This document shows, in pieces, positions 19,794 through 29,152 of a DNA stretch of 64,000 nt. Each line of letters begins with the position of its first letter. Position 1 is the first letter of the stretch. The DNA is taken from the NCBI RefSeq assembly GCF_000709795.1, contig NZ_KL503803.1:186001-250000 (forward strand). Reading direction: 5' to 3'. The notes under the pieces are model-generated. The model was not told the DNA's origin, searched no databases, and saw only the letters and a program-made list of their open reading frames with translations. A program made the translations under genes and the position numbers. This DNA is from Bartonella bacilliformis Ver097 (GTDB lineage Bacteria; Pseudomonadota; Alphaproteobacteria; Rhizobiales; Rhizobiaceae).

Positions 19794-20125
19794 TAAAACA
19801 TGTTAGGTCAAGATGTATAATAACAATTTAGAACAGTCTTTATGCGCGAGTGTTTCCTCTTAATGAACTAGGAGAAACCTTAATTGATCCTGATTATAAT
19901 ATTAAGTGTGGTGCACAAGAAAGTTAAAAAGATAGAATATTTTTTGTTAATCTAAAAAATTATGCTTCTTTTTTATTTATCGTTTTAACATATTGAACGA
20001 AAGACAATACCTACGATAAAGGAAAAAAAGCATTGTATTTTAAGTCATCTCGCTTCATGTGAGAAGTGTGAAAATATTTTAAAGGATGTTGGTTTTTGAT
20101 GAGATGAAGAGTGGTGAAAATTAAG
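19794..20125. other. Spacer between lptF and holC with a short possible coding remnant
   Basis: In many Rhizobiales pepA (leucyl aminopeptidase) lies here; no pepA sequence is visible. On the plus strand around 19833-19926 an unbroken frame with no ATG reads like the end of a protein (…VFPLNELGETLIDPDYN…, then a stop). I could not identify it. The rest is AT-rich and presumably holds divergent promoters. Confidence 0.35.
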
Positions 20126-20575
20126 ATGGTCGATATTCTTTTTTATCATTTAACACAGTCAACGCCGGAAAATGTTTTGCCGGTGCTTGTAGAACGTGCA
20201 TTGAATAACTTTGGCAAAGTAACAATACAGTGTATCAGCGAAGAGAGACGAGATGCTATGGATAAGCATTTGTGGGTTTATGCTGATGGTGCGTTTATTG
20301 GGCACGGAACTGAATGTGATGAATATCCAGATTTACAGCCTGTATTTCTTACTACGGGGAATGAAAATCCGAACAATTCTACAATACGCTTTCTTATAGA
20401 GGGAGCAGTTTGTTCTGATATTCATAGTTATCAACGGTTAGTGATTATATTTGATAGTCATGATGAGACACAGTTAAATACTGCTCGTGCGCAATGGAAA
20501 AATTATAAAGCACAAAACCATAATGTAACTTATTGGCAGCAGACGGAAGATCGCTCTTGGAAAAAGAAAGCGTGA
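20126..20575 (+). CDS. holC: DNA polymerase III subunit chi
   Basis: Clamp-loader accessory subunit that contacts single-strand-binding protein. The 149-residue protein opens with MVDILFYHLTQSTPENVLP, the usual alphaproteobacterial HolC start, and contains the family's HLWVY and the FLTTGNENPN and DSHDE regions. The ATG at 20126 is chosen; tandem GTG codons 4-5 codons upstream are in frame. The stop shares one base with the start of a small membrane-protein gene (TGATG), which suggests a coupled operon. Confidence 0.9.
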   Translation: MVDILFYHLTQSTPENVLPVLVERALNNFGKVTIQCISEERRDAMDKHLWVYADGAFIGHGTECDEYPDLQPVFLTTGNENPNNSTIRFLIEGAVCSDIHSYQRLVIIFDSHDETQLNTARAQWKNYKAQNHNVTYWQQTEDRSWKKKA

Positions 20576-20754
20576 TGCATATAACATCTTTTATTTTGAT
20601 TTTTATCGGTATTATAGGGACGATGAAACCAGAACTCTTTATTATGGAGGGATCAGGAGGAGGTCGTTGGGTTTTTATTATAATTTTTCTTCTGGGGGCG
20701 ATAAAAATATGGCCTATAATCAAAATGTTTGAACGGAATAACGATAGTGATTGA
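20575..20754 (+). CDS. Small membrane protein, function unknown
   Basis: A 59-residue protein with two hydrophobic segments (about residues 4-17 and 29-45) around a Gly-rich turn, GSGGGRW. The ATG overlaps the holC stop by one base, which supports real translation by coupling. I do not recognise a family. It overlaps the next small frame at its 3' end, so the three form a tight unit. Confidence 0.6.
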   Translation: MHITSFILIFIGIIGTMKPELFIMEGSGGGRWVFIIIFLLGAIKIWPIIKMFERNNDSD

Positions 20755-21010
20755 TCAAATTTTTCTGAGTATTTGGGCAGTAGCGTTAGCTTTTTTTTGT
20801 GTTTCATGGTTAGGCACAACGCATATTTTATCACGAGTATTCTCTATGACTCACATTGGTATGGTTGTTGATATCTTATTCTTTTTTCTTTGCGTGTTTT
20901 TTTCTTGGTTATTGTGGTGGAGCGTGCCGCAACCTATATCTTTAAAAATGAAATTGGCAGTATCTTTACCGCCAACATTAATTTTGTTACTCTTCATAAT
21001 TTTTAATTAG
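20747..21010 (+). CDS. Small multi-pass membrane protein, function unknown
   Basis: About 87 residues, almost entirely hydrophobic, with three membrane segments (roughly residues 3-22, 37-58 and 68-86). The GTG at 20747 overlaps the previous gene's last codons; a TTG six codons earlier is an alternative. No family recognised. Overlap with a coupled upstream gene argues for expression, but hydrophobic frames also arise by chance in AT-rich DNA. Confidence 0.5.
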   Translation: MIDQIFLSIWAVALAFFCVSWLGTTHILSRVFSMTHIGMVVDILFFFLCVFFSWLLWWSVPQPISLKMKLAVSLPPTLILLLFIIFN

Positions 21011-21574
21011 ATATTCCTTCATTTTTTAAACCAACATAAGCGATATTGAAATGTTGCATCAGGTATTTTGTAATGCAAAGTATAGCGGATAAGCTTAAAT
21101 AAATTCAAGAGTTACAGGCGCATCTGTGTATTGAGTTATCTATCAAGGCAGTAAAAAATAATTGATTTATGGTTATCGGTATATGCTGTTTTAGAGGTAT
21201 ATAAAGGATGAGAGTGTATTGGCTCCTTATTCTTAATTAAAGGGGATGCCCATTTTCAAGTATGACATTTCAATGATTAGAAAATTTTCCTTGAGAAGAC
21301 GAAAGTGTATTTTATTATATAATAGGCTATCGATTTTATTGCATATTTTATTTTATCTCCTATGTGATGAAGAGTTTTTAAAGGCATTTATTGTTCAAAA
21401 TAATATAGGTGTTATTGTATATTCGTTATTAAGAAAAAATGCTTTATGAAATGAAAAGATATTTTTAAAAAACAATAAATTTATTAAAGATATTACGATT
21501 ATTAATTGAAATTTGATTGCGTAGAACTACCTACATCCGGTGTTTGTGTAAGCAACTAAGAGTAGGGTGAATCT
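21011..21574. other. Gene-free AT-rich region before the autotransporter remnant
   Basis: About 560 bases without a convincing gene. A 67-codon frame at 21246-21449 has no recognisable domain. Part of it (around 21257-21290) resembles the stretch at 22120-22155 downstream of the remnant (both read roughly TTTCARTGATYAGA), which suggests both are pieces of a once-duplicated autotransporter spacer. Confidence 0.5.
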
Positions 21575-22093
21575 ATGCAGTATAAGTGGAAATTAAGTTA
21601 TTGGGTATTGATGGTTAGTAGGTAGTTGTCTTGTACAACCTACAGGTGCGTCGAGTTTGTGTGATGTCGTACTCCCCTGAAAGTGATGTTGGATATAGTC
21701 AATATGATTATAACTGTAAGGTTAAAAAAACAGGAGAACTTATACATATTAAAGAAACTGAAGAAGGTGTGATGATAATCAAATCCTATGATAAATTAAC
21801 CTATTTTGGTGGTTATTATGGTAACGACTTATATTGCAGCATCTTGGTTACGTGAGTATATTGATGATAATTATGTGACGATTAATAAACAGAATAAGTT
21901 TATAATTAATTTATCAGGAAATACTGGGAAATTTGGACTTGGTTTAAAAGGTTCAGTAAGTGATAATTTAACGCTTTATGTGGAAGAAAATTATCTTAAA
22001 GGGAGTAAGAGGAAACAATCGGTTTCTGGTTTGTTAGGTGTGCGCTATAATTTTCAGAAGTGCGTAAAAATTGAAAATATAAATATCCTTTGA
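21575..22093 (+). pseudogene. Decayed autotransporter remnant: N-terminal piece joined to barrel end
   Basis: Three disrupted pieces. An ATG at 21575 starts a signal-peptide-like stretch that hits a stop after 15 codons. A frame from 21631 reads like the start of a mature Bartonella-type passenger (SYSPESDVGYSQYDYNC) for about 58 residues, then stops. A frame from about 21806 reads the last ~80 residues of a beta-barrel (TTYIAASWLREYIDDNY … GVRYNF). That end aligns without gaps to the last 75 residues of the intact autotransporter downstream. So most of the passenger and barrel are deleted and at least two frame changes remain. Confidence 0.8.
21830..22055 (+). repeat. Diverged direct repeat of the autotransporter barrel end (partner 24658-24883)
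   Basis: The two 226-base stretches align end to end with no indel. They are roughly four-fifths identical by eye, with long shared runs such as GGGAGTAAGAGGAAA. The remnant and the intact gene therefore descend from a tandem duplication. Even the sequence just past each stop is similar (CTTTGATCAT versus CTTTTTGATCAT). Confidence 0.8.
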
Positions 22094-22495
22094 TCATGAT
22101 TAGAAATGTTGTTGTTTTTTAAGTTTGATATTTCAGTGATCAGAGGATTTTTTTTATTATAAATTATTGAGAGGATTCTCTTGATAATCACATAGCATTG
22201 GGTAAGATCATACACTGTTGTGTCAGTGAGATACTTCTGCTTAGCTTATATTAATAACTTCATTTTGTATTTTATTTAAATGAAGATGTAATATGTATAT
22301 TTTAATGAGTTCAGTTTACTTTCTCTACTGTAAGTGATTATTTAAGTTTGTTTTGCTTTTTGAAAACCATTTATGTACGGCTCTTAAAATACATTATAAT
22401 ATTAATTTGTAATATTAAATACATTATGATATTAATGAGAAAAATGAATAAGGGGATATCAATGTATAATAATTGTTAGCTTGGGAGTCTGGGTT
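22094..22495. other. Upstream region of the intact autotransporter
   Basis: About 400 AT-rich bases with no gene. Two nearly identical AT motifs, each with AATACATTATRATATTAAT, stand in tandem around 22387-22437 and could be promoter or regulator sites. An ATG at 22462 opens only five codons before a stop. Confidence 0.45.
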
Positions 22496-24886
22496 GTGAA
22501 AAATGAATATAAATTGGTTTTTTGGTCGCTAGTAATTAGTAGCTTTCTTACACAAAGTGCAAATGCAGAAGAGCGGAAACAGTTGGGGAGTGTTCTTTTA
22601 GATGGGCGTAGAGTTCCTATTTATGAAGCGCCGGATGTCAAAAAAGTCCTCTCTCCAGGGTCTCGGCGTATGACGAATAATACAGTAGTTGACGGTGGTC
22701 AGATTGAAATTGTTAAAGATGGCGGAACTTCAATGAGTGCTACTGTAATGGTGGGTGGAATACAAGTAGTTACATCTAAAGGGTATGCAATAAACACAAG
22801 GGTTAATGGTGGTCAACAATATATTTTTGAAACAGAAAATTTTGATTCTTCAGAAAGGGAGATAGGATCGAGTCATTCAAGAGCAGAAAATTCAGGGAGA
22901 GGCAGGCCTCCTCGGGATACAAGCGTTACAGGAAGGAAGGCTGCTAGTGCTTATGATGCTATAATTTCCGGTAAAGATGAAACATGGGGAGAGCAGAATA
23001 TATATAGTGGTGGAGAGGCTTGGGCAACACAAGTGAGAAAGGGAGGTGTGCAGAACGTTTTTAGTAATGGTACTGCATTTAAAACTAAGATATTTGATGG
23101 TGGGGAGCAGTACGTTTTGTTGGGAGGTAAGGCTGAGGATGTTACTTTACAGGATGGTGCTAAGCAAGTGGTGTCTGCCGGTGGATCTGTGAAGGATTTA
23201 ATTATCGGTAGAAGAGCACGATCGTGGGTGGAGATTGGTGCAAAGTTAAAAGGGGAAATAGATGTTAAGGAGAAAGGGCATCTTTATTTTTATGATAATA
23301 AAAATAAAAGTCGCGTTATAGGAGAAAGAGTTGAGGTAGTTGGGGGGGAGCTGATGGACTTGTTTTCTATTGATGTGCAAAGAGATGCAAGTCGTTCTCA
23401 GATTAATATTGATGGTTTAATGGGTAATGGAAAAGTCCATTTACCTGTCAGTGGTTATAGAGGGCGTTATCCTCAGCTTCTTATTGGTAAGCTCTCAGGG
23501 AGTTTACATTTCATTTTAAATCTTGGCGCTCTAGAGCATAATGGTAATTTACTTCGTATTCGAGATGACAGTAGTGGTGATCACAAAGTAAGCATTGTCG
23601 ATACAGGTGTTGAATCTGCAAACTTTTCCACATTAACGAGTAGGTTGAATTTGATTACTGATGCTGTTGGAGGAGCTCAATTTTCTTTGGCAAATCTTTC
23701 TGGCGATAGCATTAAAAGTGTCGATTTGGGAGTTTATAAGTATATTCTGAAAAACGATGAAAAGAGTCAAGACACTGATAATGAGAAAGATAAAAGAACT
23801 TGGTATTTGGCTTTAGATACTGAAAGTGGTAAAAATTCCACTTTTTTGCGTAAAAGGCAGAGACGTCGGGTTATTGATCTAGATTATGAAGATGATGGTT
23901 CAAATTATAGTGGGTATACGGCTGATGAGATCTCCCTTCCTTCGTCTTTAGAGAATATGCAAGCTGCTCATTTTTCAACCACTCCATCAACTGATGCCAT
24001 ATTGTCTATGGCAGTATCTTCTGAGCTTATTTTTCATAATGAATTAGAAAATTTGCGTTCCGGTAGAGGCATTGTAGACAGAACCAAGAAAGATACTGCT
24101 TTATGGACTGCTTTTTTCAAAGACAAAGAGCGCCTCTCTACAGGCCATACACATTTTGATCTTGGTCAGACAGGTATTGTGTTGGGTGCTGATTTTTTGA
24201 AAGAACTGACAAATGGAAATCTGTTTATTGGTGGTTTTAGTGGTTATGATCAAGCATGTATCACACATAAAGCTGGTGGTGTGAGTGGTGTAAACACTTA
24301 CAGTTTAGGAATTTATGCAACCTATTTTGATCATAACGGATGGTATTTGGATGGTACTGTAAAATATAATAGTTACCAAAATGACCTTAAGGCTGTTTCT
24401 ACAAATGGCTTAGTGATACAAGGAAATTATCGACAATCAGCTTTAGGAACATCTTTTGAAACCGGTTATCGTTTGGAGACAGGGTACAATAGTTGGATGC
24501 AACCTTATAGCCAATTTGCATGGGTATATGTTGCAGGTAAAGAAATTGAACTTTCGAATGGTATGAGGGGTGATATAGAGGCCTCCACATCGTTCCGAAC
24601 AGAAGTAGGGTTTTCTTTGGGGCATGACTTTAATGTGGGTGATAGCGCTTTTGTAAGTTATCTTACAGCTTCTTGGCTGCGTGAGTATATTGATGATAAT
24701 CATACAACGATCAACAAAAAATATAAATTTATAACTGATTTATCAGGGAATTCTGGGAAATTTGGAGTGGGCTTGAAGACTCTAGTTAATGATCGCTTAA
24801 CGCTTTATGCGGAAGCACATTATCTTAAAGGGAGTAAGAGGAAAGGATCAGTTGATAGTTTAATTGGCGTGCGTTATAGTTTTTAG
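22496..24886 (+). CDS. Autotransporter with AIDA-type passenger repeats
   Basis: Type V secreted outer-membrane protein. A signal peptide ends near ANA|EE (about residue 24). The passenger has AIDA/pertactin-like Gly-rich repeats (VVDGGQ, VMVGGIQ, RVNGGQQ, and later IYSGGEAW, IFDGGEQYV, SAGGSVKDL) in two blocks at about 60-115 and 165-240. A Ser/Arg/Gly-rich linker separates the blocks. A beta-helix-like region follows, then an autotransporter barrel from about residue 535 to the terminal Phe of VRYSF. The GTG at 22496 has GGGAG eight bases upstream; TTG at 22481 is an alternative. Such proteins act as adhesins or host-contact factors in Bartonella; the ligand is unknown. Confidence 0.88.
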   Translation: MKNEYKLVFWSLVISSFLTQSANAEERKQLGSVLLDGRRVPIYEAPDVKKVLSPGSRRMTNNTVVDGGQIEIVKDGGTSMSATVMVGGIQVVTSKGYAINTRVNGGQQYIFETENFDSSEREIGSSHSRAENSGRGRPPRDTSVTGRKAASAYDAIISGKDETWGEQNIYSGGEAWATQVRKGGVQNVFSNGTAFKTKIFDGGEQYVLLGGKAEDVTLQDGAKQVVSAGGSVKDLIIGRRARSWVEIGAKLKGEIDVKEKGHLYFYDNKNKSRVIGERVEVVGGELMDLFSIDVQRDASRSQINIDGLMGNGKVHLPVSGYRGRYPQLLIGKLSGSLHFILNLGALEHNGNLLRIRDDSSGDHKVSIVDTGVESANFSTLTSRLNLITDAVGGAQFSLANLSGDSIKSVDLGVYKYILKNDEKSQDTDNEKDKRTWYLALDTESGKNSTFLRKRQRRRVIDLDYEDDGSNYSGYTADEISLPSSLENMQAAHFSTTPSTDAILSMAVSSELIFHNELENLRSGRGIVDRTKKDTALWTAFFKDKERLSTGHTHFDLGQTGIVLGADFLKELTNGNLFIGGFSGYDQACITHKAGGVSGVNTYSLGIYATYFDHNGWYLDGTVKYNSYQNDLKAVSTNGLVIQGNYRQSALGTSFETGYRLETGYNSWMQPYSQFAWVYVAGKEIELSNGMRGDIEASTSFRTEVGFSLGHDFNVGDSAFVSYLTASWLREYIDDNHTTINKKYKFITDLSGNSGKFGVGLKTLVNDRLTLYAEAHYLKGSKRKGSVDSLIGVRYSF

Positions 24887-25143
24887 AGGTATTATTTGAA
24901 ATATTAACTGCATAAGTCTTTTTGATCATTGTAAAGGTATAATTTTTATTAAATATTTATTTTGATTAGCAGGCTGGTGAAAGGGAATGTAAATCGTAAT
25001 TTATATCATAATATAAGATCGTAGATCCTTTTGTGTATTACGGTTTTGTCTTTTTAGCGATGAGGGGTTTATTTTTTCGATGTGGTTAGTGTAATTTTAT
25101 TCTATGAGAACCTCGCTGTGCTTTGTTTTTTAAATTGATCATC

Positions 25144-25177
25144 TAACAACATCAAAAAGTAATGTTGTTATTTTAAT
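25144..25177 (+). terminator. Possible terminator downstream of the autotransporter
   Basis: TAACAACAT (25144-25152) and ATGTTGTTA (25162-25170) form a 9-bp stem with a 9-base loop, followed by TTTTAAT. It is 258 bases past the stop, so it would leave a long 3' UTR, and the stem is AT-rich. Confidence 0.45.
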
Positions 25178-25280
25178 ATAATTGAGATGTAAGTGATCTT
25201 TATTAAAATTGTGATCATGGTGGATGATGAATAATTGTAAAGGTTATATGGGCTATATATTTGATGAGCTAAAAGCTTTT

Positions 25281-25302
25281 CAATATCAACAAGTTGATAT
25301 TG
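25281..25302. repeat. Perfect 10-bp inverted repeat, operator-like
   Basis: CAATATCAAC and GTTGATATTG are separated by only two bases (AA), giving a 22-base dyad. There is no U-tract, so it is not an intrinsic terminator. A palindrome AAAAGCTTTT lies just before it. The size and spacing suit a dimeric regulator, but no flanking promoter or gene is obvious. Confidence 0.5.
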
Positions 25303-25632
25303 TCATTATCGATAAGTAAGGGATCCGATTCAGTAACGATATAGTTTTTAATACAACACAGTATTCATCAATAAAAATTCCTTTGTATTTTATATCATTA
25401 GCGTGGATATAATGAAAAGCTTAATTCTTGTGATTTTGTATCAGCCAAATAATTATTTAGTATTTAAAATAAGAGATTGATAATCACGACTATCTTTAAT
25501 TTATTGAAGTAGATTCTATTAAAATTATTGTAATTGAGAAATTAATACAGATTAAGTGACGATCACTTGGCAAAATCTTCTTTGCTCGCTATAGAATAGA
25601 GAGAGTTACATAAGTGAAATAAAGGTAGTTAA

Positions 25633-26055
25633 ATGGCTATAGAACGTACATTTTCGATGATTAAACCAGATGCAACACGTCGTAATTTGACCGGGGCAAT
25701 TACAAAAATGCTTGAAGACACAGGTTTACGTGTTGTCGCCTCTAAGCGTGTGTGGATGAGTCGACGTGAAGCTGAGGGATTTTATGCCGTTCACAGAGAG
25801 CGTCCATTCTTTGAGGAGCTTGTAGAATTTATGTCTTCTGGTCCAACTGTTGTGCAGGTTTTAGAAGGTGAAAATGCAATCATGAAAAACCGTGAAGTTA
25901 TGGGAGCTACGAATCCTGCAGATGCAGAGATGGGAACGATTCGTAAGGTATACGCTCTGTCAATTGGAGAAAATTCTGTTCACGGTTCAGATAGTCCTGA
26001 AACTGCAAAGACAGAAATAGCTTATTGGTTTTCTGATATTGAAATTGTTGGTTAA
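25633..26055 (+). CDS. ndk: Nucleoside diphosphate kinase
   Basis: Balances nucleoside triphosphate pools by phosphate transfer through a histidine. The 140-residue protein starts [21 protein letters not shown] (Lys11 contacts the nucleotide). The phospho-acceptor His117 is in [12 protein letters not shown], the family signature. GTAGTT precedes the ATG. It is monocistronic: a large gap upstream and a strong terminator downstream. Confidence 0.98.
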   Translation: MAIERTFSMIKPDATRRNLTGAITKMLEDTGLRVVASKRVWMSRREAEGFYAVHRERPFFEELVEFMSSGPTVVQVLEGENAIMKNREVMGATNPADAEMGTIRKVYALSIGENSVHGSDSPETAKTEIAYWFSDIEIVG

Positions 26056-26086
26056 TAATTAAATTTAAGTTATCTATAAGATACAG

Positions 26087-26115
26087 AAACTCCCAATAAT
26101 ATCTTGGGAGTTTTT
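26087..26115 (+). terminator. Intrinsic terminator of ndk
   Basis: AAACTCCCAA (26087-26096) and TTGGGAGTTT (26104-26113) form a 10-bp stem with a 7-base loop and end in a T run. It lies 32 bases past the ndk stop. Confidence 0.9.
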
Positions 26116-26510
26116 ACAAAGTCACTAATTTTCTAAACTAAAAATGTGTGTGAAGATCAAAATCTTTTCTATTTAAGTGATTCCTGTTATGAATGTCATC
26201 AGATTATGTGATGGTTTTTTCTCTAATTCATAATAAGGATAAAGCAATGGACAAAACTCATGTGAAGCTGTTGTTCATTTATTTAACAGATCCTTCTTGT
26301 AGATTTTATGCTAATAATATCTAAGTAGAAGTGTATTCGGTATATATATGTTCAGCAATGACGCTACTTTAGCTAGAAAACAATGTAATAGCGCATCATG
26401 AAGTTTTTAAATTTCATCATTGATATTCAAAGTAATACAAATCGTGTGTAGAAGATGTCAGATGCTTTTTAATTGTTGGTTATAAAAAATACAATTTCAA
26501 TATTTTTATT
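26116..26510. other. Gene-free spacer between ndk terminator and pgsA
   Basis: About 395 AT-rich bases with no gene, remnant or structured element that I could support. In several relatives moaD and moaE lie next to pgsA (on its 3' side); they are absent here. Confidence 0.5.
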
Positions 26511-27110
26511 TTATGTAATGACATGTTTTAAGCCTGCACGAAAATAATCCCATCCTGTCCACAATGTAAGAAGAGCTGAAACCCAAAGCATAGCTATACC
26601 GAATTCTATTGTATAAGGGATAATTTTATCACCAGCTGGGCCTGCTAAGAGAAATATGATAGCTATCATTTGAACAAAAGTTTTCCATTTCGCAAGACGA
26701 GAAACAGGAACACTGACTTTCAGTTCAGCTAAATATTCACGTAATCCTGATACAAGAATTTCTCGGCATAGAATGATAATTGCTGCCCAAAGAGTCCACC
26801 CCGCGATAGTACTATCCGCAGCAAGCAATAACAAGCAGGCAGATACAAGAAGCTTATCTGCAATTGGATCCAACATGCGACCAATATTAGATGTTTGCTT
26901 CCAAATACGGGCAAAATAGCCATCAAAAAAATCAGTAATGGACGCAATAATAAAAATGGAAACAGCAGTCCAACGTGCTATATCGCTTGATTGTAGTTGC
27001 CCTTCTAAAAAAAAGCACGCCACAACAAGTGGAACTGCAACAATACGTGCATAAGTTAAAATATTTGGAAAAGAAAAGGTATAATCCTTTTTCATAGAGC
27101 CATTTTCCAT
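26511..27110 (-). CDS. pgsA: CDP-diacylglycerol-glycerol-3-phosphate 3-phosphatidyltransferase
   Basis: Makes phosphatidylglycerol phosphate, the precursor of phosphatidylglycerol and cardiolipin. The CDP-alcohol phosphotransferase motif is complete: DGYFAR, then Gly, then MLDPIADK, about residues 62-85. Around it lie about five membrane segments. Starts at 27131, 27110 and 27095 are all in frame; none has a well-spaced ribosome site and 27110 is a compromise. It follows uvrC by about 70 bases, a conserved uvrC-pgsA pairing. Confidence 0.92.
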   Translation of the reverse strand: MENGSMKKDYTFSFPNILTYARIVAVPLVVACFFLEGQLQSSDIARWTAVSIFIIASITDFFDGYFARIWKQTSNIGRMLDPIADKLLVSACLLLLAADSTIAGWTLWAAIIILCREILVSGLREYLAELKVSVPVSRLAKWKTFVQMIAIIFLLAGPAGDKIIPYTIEFGIAMLWVSALLTLWTGWDYFRAGLKHVIT

Positions 27111-27178
27111 CCTTTTTGAAGTCAAGCACATGTAACAATCTAAGTAACAAGGCAGAGATTATGAGACAAGCTTTATTT

Positions 27179-29152
27179 TTAATTAAAATGGTTATGAATG
27201 TTTTGCGCTATCGTAATAGAAATTCCCGAAACTTTTGTTAAGTCTTCTATAGATGCGTTGGCAATGGCTTTGGCGCTTCCAAAATAGTGCAGTAAAGCAC
27301 GCTTTCTTGTTGGACCTATATTGTTGATTTCATCAAGCGGATTTTTGAATATTTCCTTTTTTCTTTTTGTTCTGTGAGTCCCAATTGCAAAACGGTGTGC
27401 TTCATCACGTAGACGTTGCAGAAAATAAAGAATTGGATTACGTGGGGAAAGTGTAAAGGGAGGTTTTCCTTGTATAAAGAATCGTTCGCAGCCTGCTTCA
27501 CGATCAGTCCCTTTCGCTATGCCTACTACTGTGATAAGATCATCCACTCCCAATTTAGATAATATTGTACGGACAATATTTGTTTGTCCTTCACCACCAT
27601 CAATTAATATAAGGTCAGGCCACATAGGAAAAGAATTTTCATTCTCTATATCTTTATTTTTGGTGGGTAAACCATATGTTTTGATGAGGCGCGAAAATCT
27701 TCGTTCAATGACCTCCTTCATCATGCCTAAATCATCTCCAGGTGTGATATCAGTCGAGCGAATATTAAATTTGCGATATTGATTTTTGATAAATCCTGTT
27801 TGGTCAGCAACAATCATGATACCGACTGCATTTGTGCCCATGATATGTGAATTATCGTAAACTTCTAAACGGTGTGGAGTGCGAGATAGTTGGAATATTT
27901 CAGCAAGATTCTGAAAGAGTTTTATATATGTTGACGTTTCAGAAAGTTTTCGCTCGAGTGCTTCATAAGCATTCGTGTAAGCATGGTTAATAAGGGTTTT
28001 TCGTTCACCGTTTCGTGGTAAAGATAAGGATATTTTGCAGTGTGCTTTTAAATTTAATGCCTCTGTAAGAAGCGCTGCTTCTTCAATCTCTTTAGACAAA
28101 AGGATGAGTTTTGGAATTGGCTTATTATCATAAAATTGGGCAATAAAACTCGCTAAAATCTCAGCACTAGAAAAAGATGGATCTGCTTTTGGAAAATAAG
28201 CTTGATTTCCCCAATTTTGTCCCATACGAAAAAAAAATACTTGAATACAGGTCATGCCGCCTTGTTGTGCAATAGCAAACACATCCGCTTCTTCTATTGT
28301 GCGAGGATTAATGCCTTGGTGGCTTTGTATGTGAGAAAGGGCCGATAAACGGTCACGATAGTTTGCAGCTCGTTCAAAATCAAGATTTTCTGCAGCTTTA
28401 TGCATGGCTTGTACCATGTCTTGTTTAATTGATTGACTTTTTCCAGAAAGGAAAGCTCTTGCTTCTTTTACGAGCTTTATATAGTCACTATTGTTAATTT
28501 CATTCGTACAAGGGGCTGAGCATCGCTTTATTTGGTGAAGTAAGCAAGGTCGTGTACGGTTTTCAAGAACTGAATCCGTACAGGTTCGTAATAAAAAGGC
28601 ACGTTGTAGAACATTGATTGTTTGTGTAACCGCACTAGCAGAGGCAAACGGTCCAAAATAATGAGCTTTTCGCGTTCGGGCACCACGATGTTTGTAAAGT
28701 GCAGGGATTCGATGATCATCGGTAATAATGATATAAGGAAAGCTTTTATCATCGCGCAATAATATATTAAAACGTGGTTGTAATTTTTTGATGAGATTAG
28801 CTTCTAATAATAAAGCTTCTATTTCTGTATGGGTAACAACAAATTCCATATGAGATGTTGCACGAATCATACGAATAATACGGTTATTATGGCCTTGTTC
28901 ATGAGTATAGTTTGAAACTCGTTTTTTTAAATTACGTGCTTTGCCAACATAAAGAACATCGCCATATTCATTAAACATCCGATAAACCCCTGGTTTATGG
29001 GGAAGATGTTTAACAAATTCTTGTATGAGTGCAGATCCTTTGGATCCATTGTTATTCTCATTGTTTCGATTGGCACTATCCCATATAATATCAGATAGGA
29101 ACGGTAAATTTTTTTCATTTGGACAAGAAGGTGTGTTGCTTTTTCGGGTCAT
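27179..29152 (-). CDS. uvrC: Excinuclease ABC subunit C
   Basis: Makes the two incisions in nucleotide excision repair. The 657-residue protein has an N-terminal extension of about 50 residues, then the GIY-YIG nuclease ([20 protein letters not shown], and Arg and Glu downstream, to about residue 130). A UVR domain (about 240-280), the RNase H-like C-terminal nuclease ([19 protein letters not shown]) and tandem helix-hairpin-helix motifs ([16 protein letters not shown]) follow. Length is typical of Rhizobiales. Confidence 0.96.
   Translation of the reverse strand: MTRKSNTPSCPNEKNLPFLSDIIWDSANRNNENNNGSKGSALIQEFVKHLPHKPGVYRMFNEYGDVLYVGKARNLKKRVSNYTHEQGHNNRIIRMIRATSHMEFVVTHTEIEALLLEANLIKKLQPRFNILLRDDKSFPYIIITDDHRIPALYKHRGARTRKAHYFGPFASASAVTQTINVLQRAFLLRTCTDSVLENRTRPCLLHQIKRCSAPCTNEINNSDYIKLVKEARAFLSGKSQSIKQDMVQAMHKAAENLDFERAANYRDRLSALSHIQSHQGINPRTIEEADVFAIAQQGGMTCIQVFFFRMGQNWGNQAYFPKADPSFSSAEILASFIAQFYDNKPIPKLILLSKEIEEAALLTEALNLKAHCKISLSLPRNGERKTLINHAYTNAYEALERKLSETSTYIKLFQNLAEIFQLSRTPHRLEVYDNSHIMGTNAVGIMIVADQTGFIKNQYRKFNIRSTDITPGDDLGMMKEVIERRFSRLIKTYGLPTKNKDIENENSFPMWPDLILIDGGEGQTNIVRTILSKLGVDDLITVVGIAKGTDREAGCERFFIQGKPPFTLSPRNPILYFLQRLRDEAHRFAIGTHRTKRKKEIFKNPLDEINNIGPTRKRALLHYFGSAKAIANASIEDLTKVSGISITIAQNIHNHFN

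Larger units (their letters stand above)
24887..25632. other. Gene-free region between the autotransporter and ndk
   Basis: About 745 AT-rich bases. It holds a probable terminator (25144-25177) and a perfect inverted repeat (25281-25302), listed separately. No ORF of substance, tRNA or recognisable remnant was found. The ndk promoter should lie in the last 150 bases. Confidence 0.6.

Noticed and set aside
21246-21449. 67-codon plus-strand frame before the autotransporter remnant
   Set aside because: No family recognised; part of it resembles non-coding sequence beside the autotransporter, so it is more likely spacer.
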